Source: Chryseobacterium jejuense
GTDB taxonomy: Bacteria > Bacteroidota > Bacteroidia > Flavobacteriales > Weeksellaceae
DNA: 64,000 nt
Direction: 5' to 3'
NCBI RefSeq assembly: GCF_017877355.1
Contig: NZ_JAGIPR010000001.1
Coordinates: 1 to 64,000 of the forward strand
Shown: one piece after another, positions 42,305 to 50,269 of the stretch
Layout: each line of letters opens with the position of its first letter
Numbering within the stretch: the first letter of the stretch is position 1
Position numbers and translations under genes: made by a program
Notes under the pieces: model-generated
Database searches by the model: none
What the model saw: the letters and a program-made list of their open reading frames with translations, nothing else
What the model was told of the DNA's origin: nothing

Positions 42305-42347
42305 TGATCAATGTCATTATTTATAAATAAGATATTTTGGAAATTTA
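42305..42347 (+). promoter_or_regulatory. FNR-type class II promoter of the pyrophosphatase gene
   Basis: TGATCAATGTCA (42305-42316) then GGAAATTTA at 42339-42347: again 34 nt from start to start. The coding start is at 42496, so a roughly 145-nt leader is predicted. Confidence 0.65.
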
Positions 42348-42495
42348 CAGTAATACATTCAGAACAAGGGAAACTTCACTGAATATGTAATCTTTGTTTG
42401 AATCATTTTCTTACAAAAAGGTATTCTCTTGAGGGTACCCTTCGTGTAGCTGAAAAAATAATGAAAGATCAATTTAACCATATAATATAGAAATA

Positions 42496-43053
42496 ATGAT
42501 AGGAAACCAGCACCCATGGCATGATATTCTACCCGGAAACGATGTTCCTCGGATGGTAACGGCAGTTATTGAAATACCCAGCGGTAGTCATGCGAAATAT
42601 GAAATTGATAAGGTCTCAGGATTCATCAGATTAGATAGAATTCTTTTTTCTTCCATGCATTATCCTGCCAATTATGGTATTATCCCGCAGACTTATTACA
42701 CTGATGGAGATCCATTAGATATTCTTGTTTTATGTTCAGAAAGCCTCGTACCGTTAACCGTGGTTAATGCAAGAGTTGTCGGCATCATGGAAATGACGGA
42801 TGAGGACAAAAAGGATCATAAAATACTGGCGGTGGCTGAAAATGACTCATCCTTGAAGCATATCAATGATATTGAAAATATTCCTGTTTATACCAGAAAT
42901 GAGATTCAGAATTTTTTTGAAGAATATAAAAAATTGGAAGGAAAGACCGTAAAGGTATTTGGTATCAAAGGCAAAAAGGAAGCTTTCTCTTGTATTGAAG
43001 AAAGTTTATCAATGTATATTAATGAAATCAAGCCTAAAATAAAAGAGGATTAA
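42496..43053 (+). CDS. ppa: Inorganic pyrophosphatase, family I
   Basis: 185 residues with the soluble family I signature DGDPLDILVLC and the upstream FLRLDRILFSS-type and NYGIIPQTYYTDGD segments; distal KDHKILAV and the ending KKLEGK are family-typical. Hydrolyses PPi to phosphate, keeping biosynthetic reactions irreversible. Cytoplasmic, Mg2+-dependent. Convergent with the DASS transporter gene. An FNR-type promoter lies upstream, so expression is probably raised with the rest of this island. Confidence 0.93.
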   Translation: MIGNQHPWHDILPGNDVPRMVTAVIEIPSGSHAKYEIDKVSGFIRLDRILFSSMHYPANYGIIPQTYYTDGDPLDILVLCSESLVPLTVVNARVVGIMEMTDEDKKDHKILAVAENDSSLKHINDIENIPVYTRNEIQNFFEEYKKLEGKTVKVFGIKGKKEAFSCIEESLSMYINEIKPKIKED

Positions 43054-43073
43054 TGTAATAAGATCTTTTGATT

Positions 43074-44537
43074 TTATAATTTCATACCCGGCATCATGGG
43101 GATAAAGAACCAGCACACTACCGAAATAATGATTATACATATGACATTAAGTACAAATCCTGTTTTCATCATCGTCTGAATTTTTATGTTTCCTCTGGCA
43201 AAAATTATTGCATTTGGAGGAGTTCCCATAGGAAGCATAGATGAGCAGCTTGCACTTAATGTCATGGGAATCCCTAAAAGTAGAGGGTCGATATGTAAGG
43301 ACAATGCTAAAGTAGTTACTACCGGCGAAAGGATCATCACCAAAGCCAGATTGCTGATTACTTCGCTTAAAAAAATAGAAATGGCAGATATGGTTACGAT
43401 AATTAAAAGCAGATTACCGGTGGTAATATAGGCTAAACCGTTTGCCAACTCATGAGCTAACTGTGATATCTCAAGAGCATTGGCTAATGCAATTCCTCCT
43501 CCAAATAGCAGTAGTATATCCCATGCCATCTTTTGAGTATCGCGCCAAACCAGTAATCTTTCAGGTTTCCTATTTTTCTTGTTTCCGGATGGAATTAAGA
43601 ATAAAAGAACAGCACTCAATAGGGCAATAACCGTGTCGTCCAGTTTAAAAAAAATCTGCCAATTATTTAACAGGTCTTTTGAAATCCATAATAAAACGGT
43701 AAAAATGAAAATCAGCAAGACTCGCACTTCGGGTCTGCTTATTGCTCCCAACTGAAGCTGGGACTTTTTTATCGTGTCTGAGGCCTCATCATTGTGTTGA
43801 ATATTATTAGGGTACATTATTTTTACCAGTACTCCATAAAGCATTAATAATAAAACTAAAGTCAGCGGCAAAAACAGCACCATCCAGTCAGAAAAGCCGA
43901 TGCTGTAATTAAACCTGTCTTTAATGTAACCCACATACGCAACATTTGGAGGGGTAGCAATGACAGTACCCAGAGCAAAGTTGGAAGCATAAGCAATAGA
44001 AAGCAATAGTGCTAAAGAAAAGTTTTGTGTATTTTTTTCATTTTTATTGTGATTATTAACGACGTGGATGACTGATACAGCCAATGGATACATCATCATG
44101 GTCGTTGCGGTGTTACTGAGCCATAAACTGAGGAAGCCTGTTGCCATAATAAAACCAAGGATGATACGATTGCCATTGGTTCCTGTGATTCTTATAATTC
44201 CCAAGGCTATTCTTTTGTGGAGATTCCATTTTTCGATGGCTATTGCAATAAAAAAACCTCCCATAAATAAAAAAACGATTGGATCTCCATAGCTTTGAGC
44301 GACTTCTTTTATGGAAGAAACACCAAAAGCAGGAAATAAGACAATAGGTATTAAAGCGGTAACAGCCATAGGTACCGCTTCAAATATCCACCAGATAATC
44401 ATAAGAACAGCAACGGAAAGAACCTGATTAGCATGATGAGATAATGTAAAAGGATTAATTATAAAACTTAATACACTGAGTAAAAGACCAATGATGAGGC
44501 CTATTTCTTTTCTGTGGTTCTTGTAGTAGGTTGGCAT
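43074..44537 (-). CDS. SLC13/DASS-type sodium-coupled anion transporter
   Basis: 487 residues, about 11-12 transmembrane helices. Both SNT-type substrate/Na+ motifs of the DASS family are visible: WLSNTATTMMMYPLAV in the first repeat and SASCSSMLPMGTPPNAI in the second. Family members import di- and tricarboxylates or sulfate. Dicarboxylate uptake is the best guess, since sulfate carriers usually carry extra domains. Single gene downstream of the Mla genes on the same strand, 47 bases away. Confidence 0.87.
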   Translation of the reverse strand: MPTYYKNHRKEIGLIIGLLLSVLSFIINPFTLSHHANQVLSVAVLMIIWWIFEAVPMAVTALIPIVLFPAFGVSSIKEVAQSYGDPIVFLFMGGFFIAIAIEKWNLHKRIALGIIRITGTNGNRIILGFIMATGFLSLWLSNTATTMMMYPLAVSVIHVVNNHNKNEKNTQNFSLALLLSIAYASNFALGTVIATPPNVAYVGYIKDRFNYSIGFSDWMVLFLPLTLVLLLMLYGVLVKIMYPNNIQHNDEASDTIKKSQLQLGAISRPEVRVLLIFIFTVLLWISKDLLNNWQIFFKLDDTVIALLSAVLLFLIPSGNKKNRKPERLLVWRDTQKMAWDILLLFGGGIALANALEISQLAHELANGLAYITTGNLLLIIVTISAISIFLSEVISNLALVMILSPVVTTLALSLHIDPLLLGIPMTLSASCSSMLPMGTPPNAIIFARGNIKIQTMMKTGFVLNVICIIIISVVCWFFIPMMPGMKL

Positions 44538-44583
44538 GGCGGTAAGAATAAATGAATCATACTTTTGAATGGATTAACAATAA

Positions 44584-45642
44584 TCATCTTTTTTGTCTTT
44601 CGGTTTCTTTTTTCTTTTTATTAAAATAACCTCTTAGTAAAAAATTATTCCTGGCGGCGGCTTCAAGTTCTCTCAGTTCACCGACGCCTTTCTCAATATT
44701 GATAATCGTGGAATCAACTGACTTTCCAAGTTTAGGATTGTTGGTGAGCTTCGATAAAACATTCTCATCATTGTTTATTTTTGAAGTAAACTCTATTAAA
44801 TCATCAGAGCTTTTTTCGAGATTGCGGAGTGTCTTTTCTATTGAAATAGCTAAAGTATCGTTGGAAGATAATTGAGAAAGCACATTATTTTTATCATTGA
44901 GTTTTGTGGTGAAAATACTGATTTCACGAGAACTGTTCTGTAAATTAGAAATGCTGTTTTCAATATTATCTGACCATTTCTTATCGGTAAATATTTTTGC
45001 AACCGTTCCGTTTTTATTATTCAGTATAGGTGTGAATTTTGCCAATTCCTGAGAGCTTATTTGTAGATTTTCTATGGTTCTGTCAATTCTTGCAGCAAAA
45101 TCCTTACTGGTCATTATTTTTGTCAACAGGCTATTTTTGTTATTCATTTTTGCACTGAACTCAACTAGCTGATCGGTAATTGCTTTTGTATTATCAGCAC
45201 TTTTCTTTACACTTGAAAAGATGTCGTCTATTTCAATGGTTTTATAAGAGGCAATCATATCATTATCCTTCACAATGGTAGTGGAAGTGTTACCGGGTGA
45301 AATAATAAGAATTTTGTCGCCCATTAACCCGTCTGATGCTATACTGGCAACAGCATCAGTTTTTATATATTTCTGAACATCCTTTTCAAGTAATAACTTT
45401 ACCAGAACCAGTGAATCTGAAACAAAATCTATTTTGCTGACTGTTCCGATGTTAATGCCGGATAGACGAATCGTACTGCCTTGCTTTAGCCCGCTGACAT
45501 TTTTAAATTCTGAACGCAGCACGAAATTAGAGCCAAACAGGTTTCTGTTGACACCAATAAAATAGATGGTAATTATAAAAAGAAGGACGCCTATTGTGAC
45601 AAAAATTCCCAATTTCCAGTTGTTTGATGATTCATTACTCAT
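44584..45642 (-). CDS. mlaD: MlaD-like MCE-domain protein
   Basis: 352 residues: N-terminal transmembrane helix (LGIFVTIGVLLFIITIYFI), an MCE domain at about 38-115 (FVLRSEFKNVSGLKQGSTIRLSGINIGTVSKI), then a coiled-coil region with repeated 'N.N.v..kl' units (LLTKIMTSKDFAARID..., LSQLSSNDTLAISIEK...). It would form the hexameric periplasmic ring of a phospholipid transporter. Last gene of mlaE-mlaF-mlaD (11-base gap to mlaF). Confidence 0.9.
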   Translation of the reverse strand: MSNESSNNWKLGIFVTIGVLLFIITIYFIGVNRNLFGSNFVLRSEFKNVSGLKQGSTIRLSGINIGTVSKIDFVSDSLVLVKLLLEKDVQKYIKTDAVASIASDGLMGDKILIISPGNTSTTIVKDNDMIASYKTIEIDDIFSSVKKSADNTKAITDQLVEFSAKMNNKNSLLTKIMTSKDFAARIDRTIENLQISSQELAKFTPILNNKNGTVAKIFTDKKWSDNIENSISNLQNSSREISIFTTKLNDKNNVLSQLSSNDTLAISIEKTLRNLEKSSDDLIEFTSKINNDENVLSKLTNNPKLGKSVDSTIINIEKGVGELRELEAAARNNFLLRGYFNKKKKETERQKR

Positions 45643-45653
45643 AGCTGTTTTGT

Positions 45654-46433
45654 TTATTTTTTAAAAAAAGATTTTACCCAATTATCAGTATTGTTTTCTA
45701 TGTCATTATAACTGCCTTCAGCTTTAATGATGCCATCTTTCAGTACTATGATCCTGTCACCGGTATGCTTTGCACAAATCAGATCGTGGGTTATAATAAT
45801 AGAGGTTGTATTGTATTTAATTTTGACATTTCGGATAAGATCTATGATTTCACGAGCTGTAACAGGATCTAATCCTCCTGTAGGCTCATCATAAATGATG
45901 ATTTCCGGTTTAATAATTAATGCTCTTGCCAGTCCTATTCTTTTTCTCATTCCCCCGGACAGTTCTGCCGGTAATTGATCAATCGCTTCTTCCAGTCCTA
46001 CATTTTGCAATGCTTCTATGACGGCAGATTCCATTTCCTGATCTGTGAGATTCTTATTATTATGCTGTAATGTAAAGATTAAATTTTCTCTCACAGTCAT
46101 AGAGTCATATAAGGCTCCGTTTTGAAATAGAAAGCCAATTTTCATTCGTATCCGGTTAAGCTCATCCTCATTGAGTTTTGTGATATCTTTTCCCTTTATG
46201 AATATATCTCCTTTGTCAACCTTAGTGAGCCCTACCAGACATTTAACAGCGACAGATTTACCTGAACCAGATCTTCCCAATATGATAAGATTTTCTCCTT
46301 TTTCAACAGTAAAACTTATGCCGTTCAAGACCTTGTTGCTACCATAAGATTTATAGACATTTTTAAATTCTATCAGAGGTGTAACAGCTGCCGGCTGGTT
46401 ATTCACGCCAGGTAAATTTTCAGTATTTTTCAT
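45654..46433 (-). CDS. mlaF: Mla ABC transporter ATP-binding protein
   Basis: 259 residues: Walker A GRSGSGKS, Q-loop FLFQNGALYDS, signature LSGGMRKRIGLARA, Walker B IIYDEPTGGLDP, H-loop THD. The LSGGMRKR form is characteristic of MlaF/Mkl type ATPases. Energises phospholipid movement between membranes. The start codon touches the stop codon of mlaE (shared base at 46433). Confidence 0.93.
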   Translation of the reverse strand: MKNTENLPGVNNQPAAVTPLIEFKNVYKSYGSNKVLNGISFTVEKGENLIILGRSGSGKSVAVKCLVGLTKVDKGDIFIKGKDITKLNEDELNRIRMKIGFLFQNGALYDSMTVRENLIFTLQHNNKNLTDQEMESAVIEALQNVGLEEAIDQLPAELSGGMRKRIGLARALIIKPEIIIYDEPTGGLDPVTAREIIDLIRNVKIKYNTTSIIITHDLICAKHTGDRIIVLKDGIIKAEGSYNDIENNTDNWVKSFFKK

Positions 46434-47197
46434 TATAATTCAAAAAATAGGTCAGTTATCTGTACTGCTATCAAATCAATAATAAATATCATAAGTGAGG
46501 CTACAACAACTGCTGAATTTGCTGCTTTTCCTACACTTTTTGTCCCGCTTGAAGCATTAAATCCTTCATAGCATCCAATAATCCCGATGAAGAAACCGAA
46601 AAAAAAGGTTTTTATGATAGCCGGCAGTATATCTGCATATTCGAGGGATTCAAAAACATGAGAAAAATAATGTACTAAATTACTTTCACTATGCATATTA
46701 AGCCCAATAAAACCGCCTATTATTCCGACCAAATTAGTGTAAATTACTAAGAGAGGGATCATTAATGTTGTGGCCAGGGTTCTGCTTACCACGAGATACC
46801 GATAAGGATTGATGGCAGATACTTCCATGGCATCAATTTGTTCGGTGACTTTCATAGAACCCAGCTCTGCTCCAATACCTGATGAGACTCTTCCTGCACA
46901 GATCAATGCTGTAATTACCGGGGCGATCTCTCTTATTAATGACAAAGAAACCATACTGGGGATTAAGGACTCGGCTCCAAACCTTGCCATAGTAGGGCGT
47001 GATTGTATAGTAAGTACCAGTCCCATGATGAAACCTGTTATCGTTACCAGCGGTAATGACTGGTAACCAACAATAAAACATTGTCTTATAAACTCTTTGA
47101 ACTCGAACCCCGGTTTGAAAATTTCTTTAAAAAATCGGAGAGAGAATGAAGTTATACTACCTACAAGAGTAAGCTGCTTTTTTAAATATCTTTCCAC
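46433..47197 (-). CDS. mlaE: Mla ABC transporter permease
   Basis: 254 residues from a GTG at 47197. MlaE-type permease helices with the typical SLPLVTITGFIMGLVLTIQ and AGRVSSGIGAELGSMKVTEQIDAMEVSAINPYRYLV loops. Inner-membrane component of the phospholipid transporter; overlaps mlaF by one base. No MlaA or MlaB/C gene is adjacent, so other parts are encoded elsewhere or absent. Confidence 0.9.
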   Translation of the reverse strand: MERYLKKQLTLVGSITSFSLRFFKEIFKPGFEFKEFIRQCFIVGYQSLPLVTITGFIMGLVLTIQSRPTMARFGAESLIPSMVSLSLIREIAPVITALICAGRVSSGIGAELGSMKVTEQIDAMEVSAINPYRYLVVSRTLATTLMIPLLVIYTNLVGIIGGFIGLNMHSESNLVHYFSHVFESLEYADILPAIIKTFFFGFFIGIIGCYEGFNASSGTKSVGKAANSAVVVASLMIFIIDLIAVQITDLFFEL

Positions 47198-47298
47198 ACT
47201 GTGATGTTTTATATATTTTAACTATCCACTATTTTTAAGAAATATTCTCAAATGATAAGTGAAAATTTATAGCCCGGAACTTTAAAAATTAGTAGCGA

Positions 47299-47961
47299 TT
47301 ATAGATTATACTCATAATCTACCTTTAATTCATTTTTGACTTTTTGTATACCCGGTGTTTTCCAGACAATACGTTCTGCCTCTTCTCTTTGTTGCCAAGT
47401 GTGTACTGTCCCATTTAATGTAACTGTTGTTCCTGATACTGATACATTAATGTCACTATCATCTATTGCGCTCCTCTTCAGTGCTTTTTTAATATCACTT
47501 TTTTCAACGGTGTTTTGGATTTCGGGATTGATGATGATATTATTATAAATTCCCTTAACTCCTGGAAGATACTTTACAGCATTTTCGGTAATATCACTCA
47601 GATAGTTCCAGGCTACTTCACCATCCAGATCTACCCATCCCTTTTCTACTTTTGCGATTATTTTATCTTCAGGAATAAATGTGTTTGATTTGAATGCGGA
47701 AATAATCTCTTTGCCTATTTCAATATCAGTTTTTACCCTTGGGTCTGGTAATTTTATTTCGATATTTTCTATCAGTACTCTCACTCCCAAAACATTTTTT
47801 GCGGTATGTTCAGCCTGTATTTTTTTTGCGTAACTATCAACAGTACCCGTTAATGAAACAATCCCATCCTTTACAATAACTCCAATTTCTGCTGATTGTA
47901 ACATAGGTTCCCACTTGATGGCGTCCTGAACATCTTTTTGTAATTCTTCATTTGTTTTCAT
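47299..47961 (-). CDS. Triple BON-domain protein, paralogue
   Basis: 220 residues from the ATG at 47961 (MKTNEELQKDVQDAIKWEP), chosen because it matches the paralogue start and sits at the same distance from the FNR-type site. Three BON domains, as in 41406-42071, with clear identity (TVSLTGTVDSYAKKIQAEHTAKNVLGVRVL; SGTTVTLNGTVHTW). Upstream site TGATGTATATCA at 48013-48024 with GGAACTTTG starting at 47990, 34 nt apart. The gap to mlaE is about 100 bases. Confidence 0.87.
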   Translation of the reverse strand: MKTNEELQKDVQDAIKWEPMLQSAEIGVIVKDGIVSLTGTVDSYAKKIQAEHTAKNVLGVRVLIENIEIKLPDPRVKTDIEIGKEIISAFKSNTFIPEDKIIAKVEKGWVDLDGEVAWNYLSDITENAVKYLPGVKGIYNNIIINPEIQNTVEKSDIKKALKRSAIDDSDINVSVSGTTVTLNGTVHTWQQREEAERIVWKTPGIQKVKNELKVDYEYNL

Positions 47962-47981
47962 TTTGCTGTACATTTATACAT

Positions 47982-48046
47982 CAAAGTTCCAAAAACCATG
48001 GAGAAGATAATATGATGTATATCACGATGAAATATGATGTACATCA
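47982..48046 (-). promoter_or_regulatory. FNR-type class II promoter of BON gene 2, with second site
   Basis: Proximal site 48013-48024 (TGATGTATATCA on plus), -7 element GGAACTTTG on the minus strand at 47990-47982, 34 nt apart; second site TGATGTACATCA at 48035-48046, 22 bp further. The second site may also serve pfkB (GGAAATTTG at 48079 on plus, 44 nt from 48035). Confidence 0.75.
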
Positions 48047-48200
48047 GAGTAAATATTTGGTAAACTGTCCTTTATTATGGAAATTTGAATAGGTAGGAGT
48101 GCTGTTTTCGGACTGGAGCTAAACATGATCTCTAAATGCCCAGTTAACGGGGAACGGTAAACTTATAATGCTAAAATTTGGTAGTTTAAAAATAATAAAA

Positions 48201-49142
48201 ATGAAAAAATCTATTTTAACAATCACATTGAACCCGTCGGTAGATAAAAGCAGTAGTGTTCAAAATATAGTTTCTGAAAAAAAAATGCGTTGTAACTCTC
48301 CTAAGTATGAAGCCGGTGGTGGTGGAATTAATGTATCCAGAGGATTAAAGAGATTGGGGATATCATCAGATGCTTTTTTTACTTCGGGGGGAAGAACCGG
48401 CAAGTTGCTGGAAGACTTACTTCAAGGTGAGCAGCTGAATGTATTACCATTCTATGTTGTGGCAGAAACGCGGGAAAATTTTACTGTTTCAGATATTTCA
48501 GATAAAAAACAGTACAGATTTGTATTTCCCGGAGATCCTTTAACCGAAGGAGAGCAAAAGGAAATTTTAAATAGCATTGAGGTAATGGATCAATTACCTG
48601 ATTTTGTAGTAATCAGTGGCAGTCTTCCTATTGGGGGTGATCAGAAGTTTATGAAACAACTTATTAACCGGTGCAAGACAAAAGGGAGTAAGTTAATTGT
48701 AGACTCTTCTGGGGAGGTTCTCAAAATAGCTGCGGAAGAAGGTGTCTTTTTATTAAAGCCCAATATAGGAGAGCTGGCTTCTTTAGCAGGAAAGGAAAAA
48801 CTGGAAGAAATTGATATAGATAAAACTGCCCGACTGATCATTTCTCAAGGAAAAGCTGAGGTTGTGGTAGTTTCATTAGGATCTCAGGGAGCAGTTTTAT
48901 TTTCAGCAACTGAAAAAATTCAAATTGTGGCACCGGATGTTGAAGTAAAAAGTACTGTTGGTGCCGGGGACAGCATGGTAGCCGGAATGATTTCAGTTTT
49001 GATACAAGGCGGAAATTATAAAGAAGTTCTGTCAATGGGTATAGCTTGTGGATCAGCAACTACAATGGTTGAAGGAACAGGACTTTTTACCAAGAAAAAT
49101 GCAGAGCGCTTACTTATGGAAATAAAGCACTACTCAGAATAG
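48201..49142 (+). CDS. pfkB: PfkB-family 6-phosphofructokinase/hexose-phosphate kinase
   Basis: 313 residues from the ATG at 48201 (MKKSILTITLNPSVD). PfkB motif 1 AGGGGINVSRGLKRLG and motif 2 STVGAGDSMVAGMI (catalytic Asp in GAGD). The start 'TLNPSVD' is typical of phosphofructokinase-2 and 1-phosphofructokinase; which sugar phosphate is used is not decided. An ATP-using glycolytic enzyme is consistent with a fermentative response. FNR-type sites lie upstream, divergently shared with BON gene 2. Confidence 0.88.
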   Translation: MKKSILTITLNPSVDKSSSVQNIVSEKKMRCNSPKYEAGGGGINVSRGLKRLGISSDAFFTSGGRTGKLLEDLLQGEQLNVLPFYVVAETRENFTVSDISDKKQYRFVFPGDPLTEGEQKEILNSIEVMDQLPDFVVISGSLPIGGDQKFMKQLINRCKTKGSKLIVDSSGEVLKIAAEEGVFLLKPNIGELASLAGKEKLEEIDIDKTARLIISQGKAEVVVVSLGSQGAVLFSATEKIQIVAPDVEVKSTVGAGDSMVAGMISVLIQGGNYKEVLSMGIACGSATTMVEGTGLFTKKNAERLLMEIKHYSE

Positions 49143-49170
49143 TTATTCTTATAACCTGTAATAACATCAT

Positions 49171-49647
49171 TTAATTTGTTATAGATGAACGTAAATGCCA
49201 GGCCATTTTCTGATGTGTTTCTAAGAGACGAGTTATCAAATGACTTGTTGCTATGTCATGTAAGTCGTCCTTACAGTTTATGATATATCTACAAAGTATA
49301 AGAATAAGACTTTCATGATCTTCCAACAACTCTGTGATAAAAGCCTGACTGTTGTTTTCCGCTCTATTTTTTTCTGTAAGATGCGATAAACTCAGGTAGG
49401 TTTGTAAAGTTGCAGGTACAGTGTGGCCAATAGAACGTATTCTTTTGGCAATACTGTTTATGATTTTATCCAATTGCTTAGACTGATTTTTAAAAAAATT
49501 ATACTTATCATTAAAATCAGATCCTTCCATATTCCACTGGGCATTTTTTGTTTTCATCAACAAGATGTTTTCATCTGCCAATATATTTATCAGTTCATCA
49601 GCAACTGCTTTACGATGATTTTCAGCGATTCCTATTTGTATTTTCAT
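49171..49647 (-). CDS. Dps/ferritin-like protein without a recognisable ferroxidase centre
   Basis: 158 residues, four-helix Dps-like fold (ADELINILADENILLMKTKNAQWNMEG...; QLDKIINSIAKRIRSIG; LITRLLETHQKMAWHLRSSI). The canonical intersubunit iron ligands, by alignment to Dps patterns, are all changed: the HWN His is Gln (AQWN), the LHE His is Tyr (DKYNF), the Asp four residues later is Lys, and the D...E pair in DEVAER is N...K (NSIAKR). It probably keeps the shell or DNA role, not iron oxidation. Convergent with pfkB. Confidence 0.8.
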   Translation of the reverse strand: MKIQIGIAENHRKAVADELINILADENILLMKTKNAQWNMEGSDFNDKYNFFKNQSKQLDKIINSIAKRIRSIGHTVPATLQTYLSLSHLTEKNRAENNSQAFITELLEDHESLILILCRYIINCKDDLHDIATSHLITRLLETHQKMAWHLRSSITN

Positions 49648-49752
49648 TTTTTAATTAGATTTATTGTTTTATTACGATCTGATATTTCACAGATTGATAA
49701 CTGTCTTTTTTATTCTGCTGTGCAAAGCCTGTTCTTCTTTTATGTTAAAATT

Positions 49753-50013
49753 CTAATCCAGATAACTGTAAGAAGTAATGCCTTTCCTGTTGAGATATTT
49801 TGTCATTTCATCTTCGGCACTTCTTAGGTTGTTTTCATTTCTCAATAGTACCATTGCCAGTACTTTTTTCCAATCATTAGCATGTATATGTTTATCCGGA
49901 TTCTGCCAGCTGCTTGCTATATGAGTGGAACTGTAGCAATTGCAAAGAACTGTACATATAAATATTGTAAAAAGGATAAGTCTGTGATATGGTAATTTAT
50001 TTATGATTATGTG
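49753..50013 (-). pseudogene. Lipoprotein gene lacking a start codon and 3' part
   Basis: An open minus-strand frame ends at 49753-49755 (TAG). It encodes a signal with lipobox-like TVLCNC, then SSTHIASSWQNPD...KKVLAMVLLRNENNLRSAEDEM, a pattern typical of a Bacteroidetes lipoprotein family ('SSWk.P....kKvLv..l..n..rr.aEd.m'). No ATG, GTG or TTG lies in the open part; the position expected from the promoter has ATA (50010-50008). The frame is only 85 codons, shorter than the usual family length, so it looks truncated too. Probably inactive. Confidence 0.6.
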
Positions 50014-50029
50014 TTATGTTAATTCATCC

Positions 50030-50094
50030 CAAAGGTCACGAAACTGCATGAAAAATAATATGACAGGTATCACTGCGAAAAATGATGCTGGTCA
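50030..50094 (-). promoter_or_regulatory. FNR-type site pair in front of the lipoprotein pseudogene
   Basis: TGACAGGTATCA (50061-50072) and TGATGCTGGTCA (50083-50094), start-to-start 22 bp as at the two BON genes. On the minus strand the expected -7 position (34 nt from 50072) reads TGACCTTTG. Confidence 0.6.
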
Positions 50095-50208
50095 GTTCAT
50101 CAATTCAACATCTTAGAAGCATAAATTTTTAAATCAATTTACTTATAGCAATTATTGGGGGAGTTTTTACAAAAATAGATTAAAGTATAGCTGCATCATT
50201 ATTTTTAG

Positions 50209-50251
50209 TGATGGCAGTCATTATTTGACAGTAAGGTAATTTGGAAATTTG
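50209..50251 (+). promoter_or_regulatory. FNR-type class II promoter of the L,D-transpeptidase operon
   Basis: TGATGGCAGTCA (50209-50220) and GGAAATTTG (50243-50251), 34 nt start to start. The predicted start of transcription is near 50256, 15 bases before the ATG. Confidence 0.7.
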
Positions 50252-50269
50252 TAGTATAAATTTCAGATT

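Noticed and set aside
49681..49720. Weak FNR-like site TGATATTTCACA before the Dps-like gene
   Set aside because: Second half-site CACA does not match RTCA and no GGAAnTTTR lies 34 nt away.
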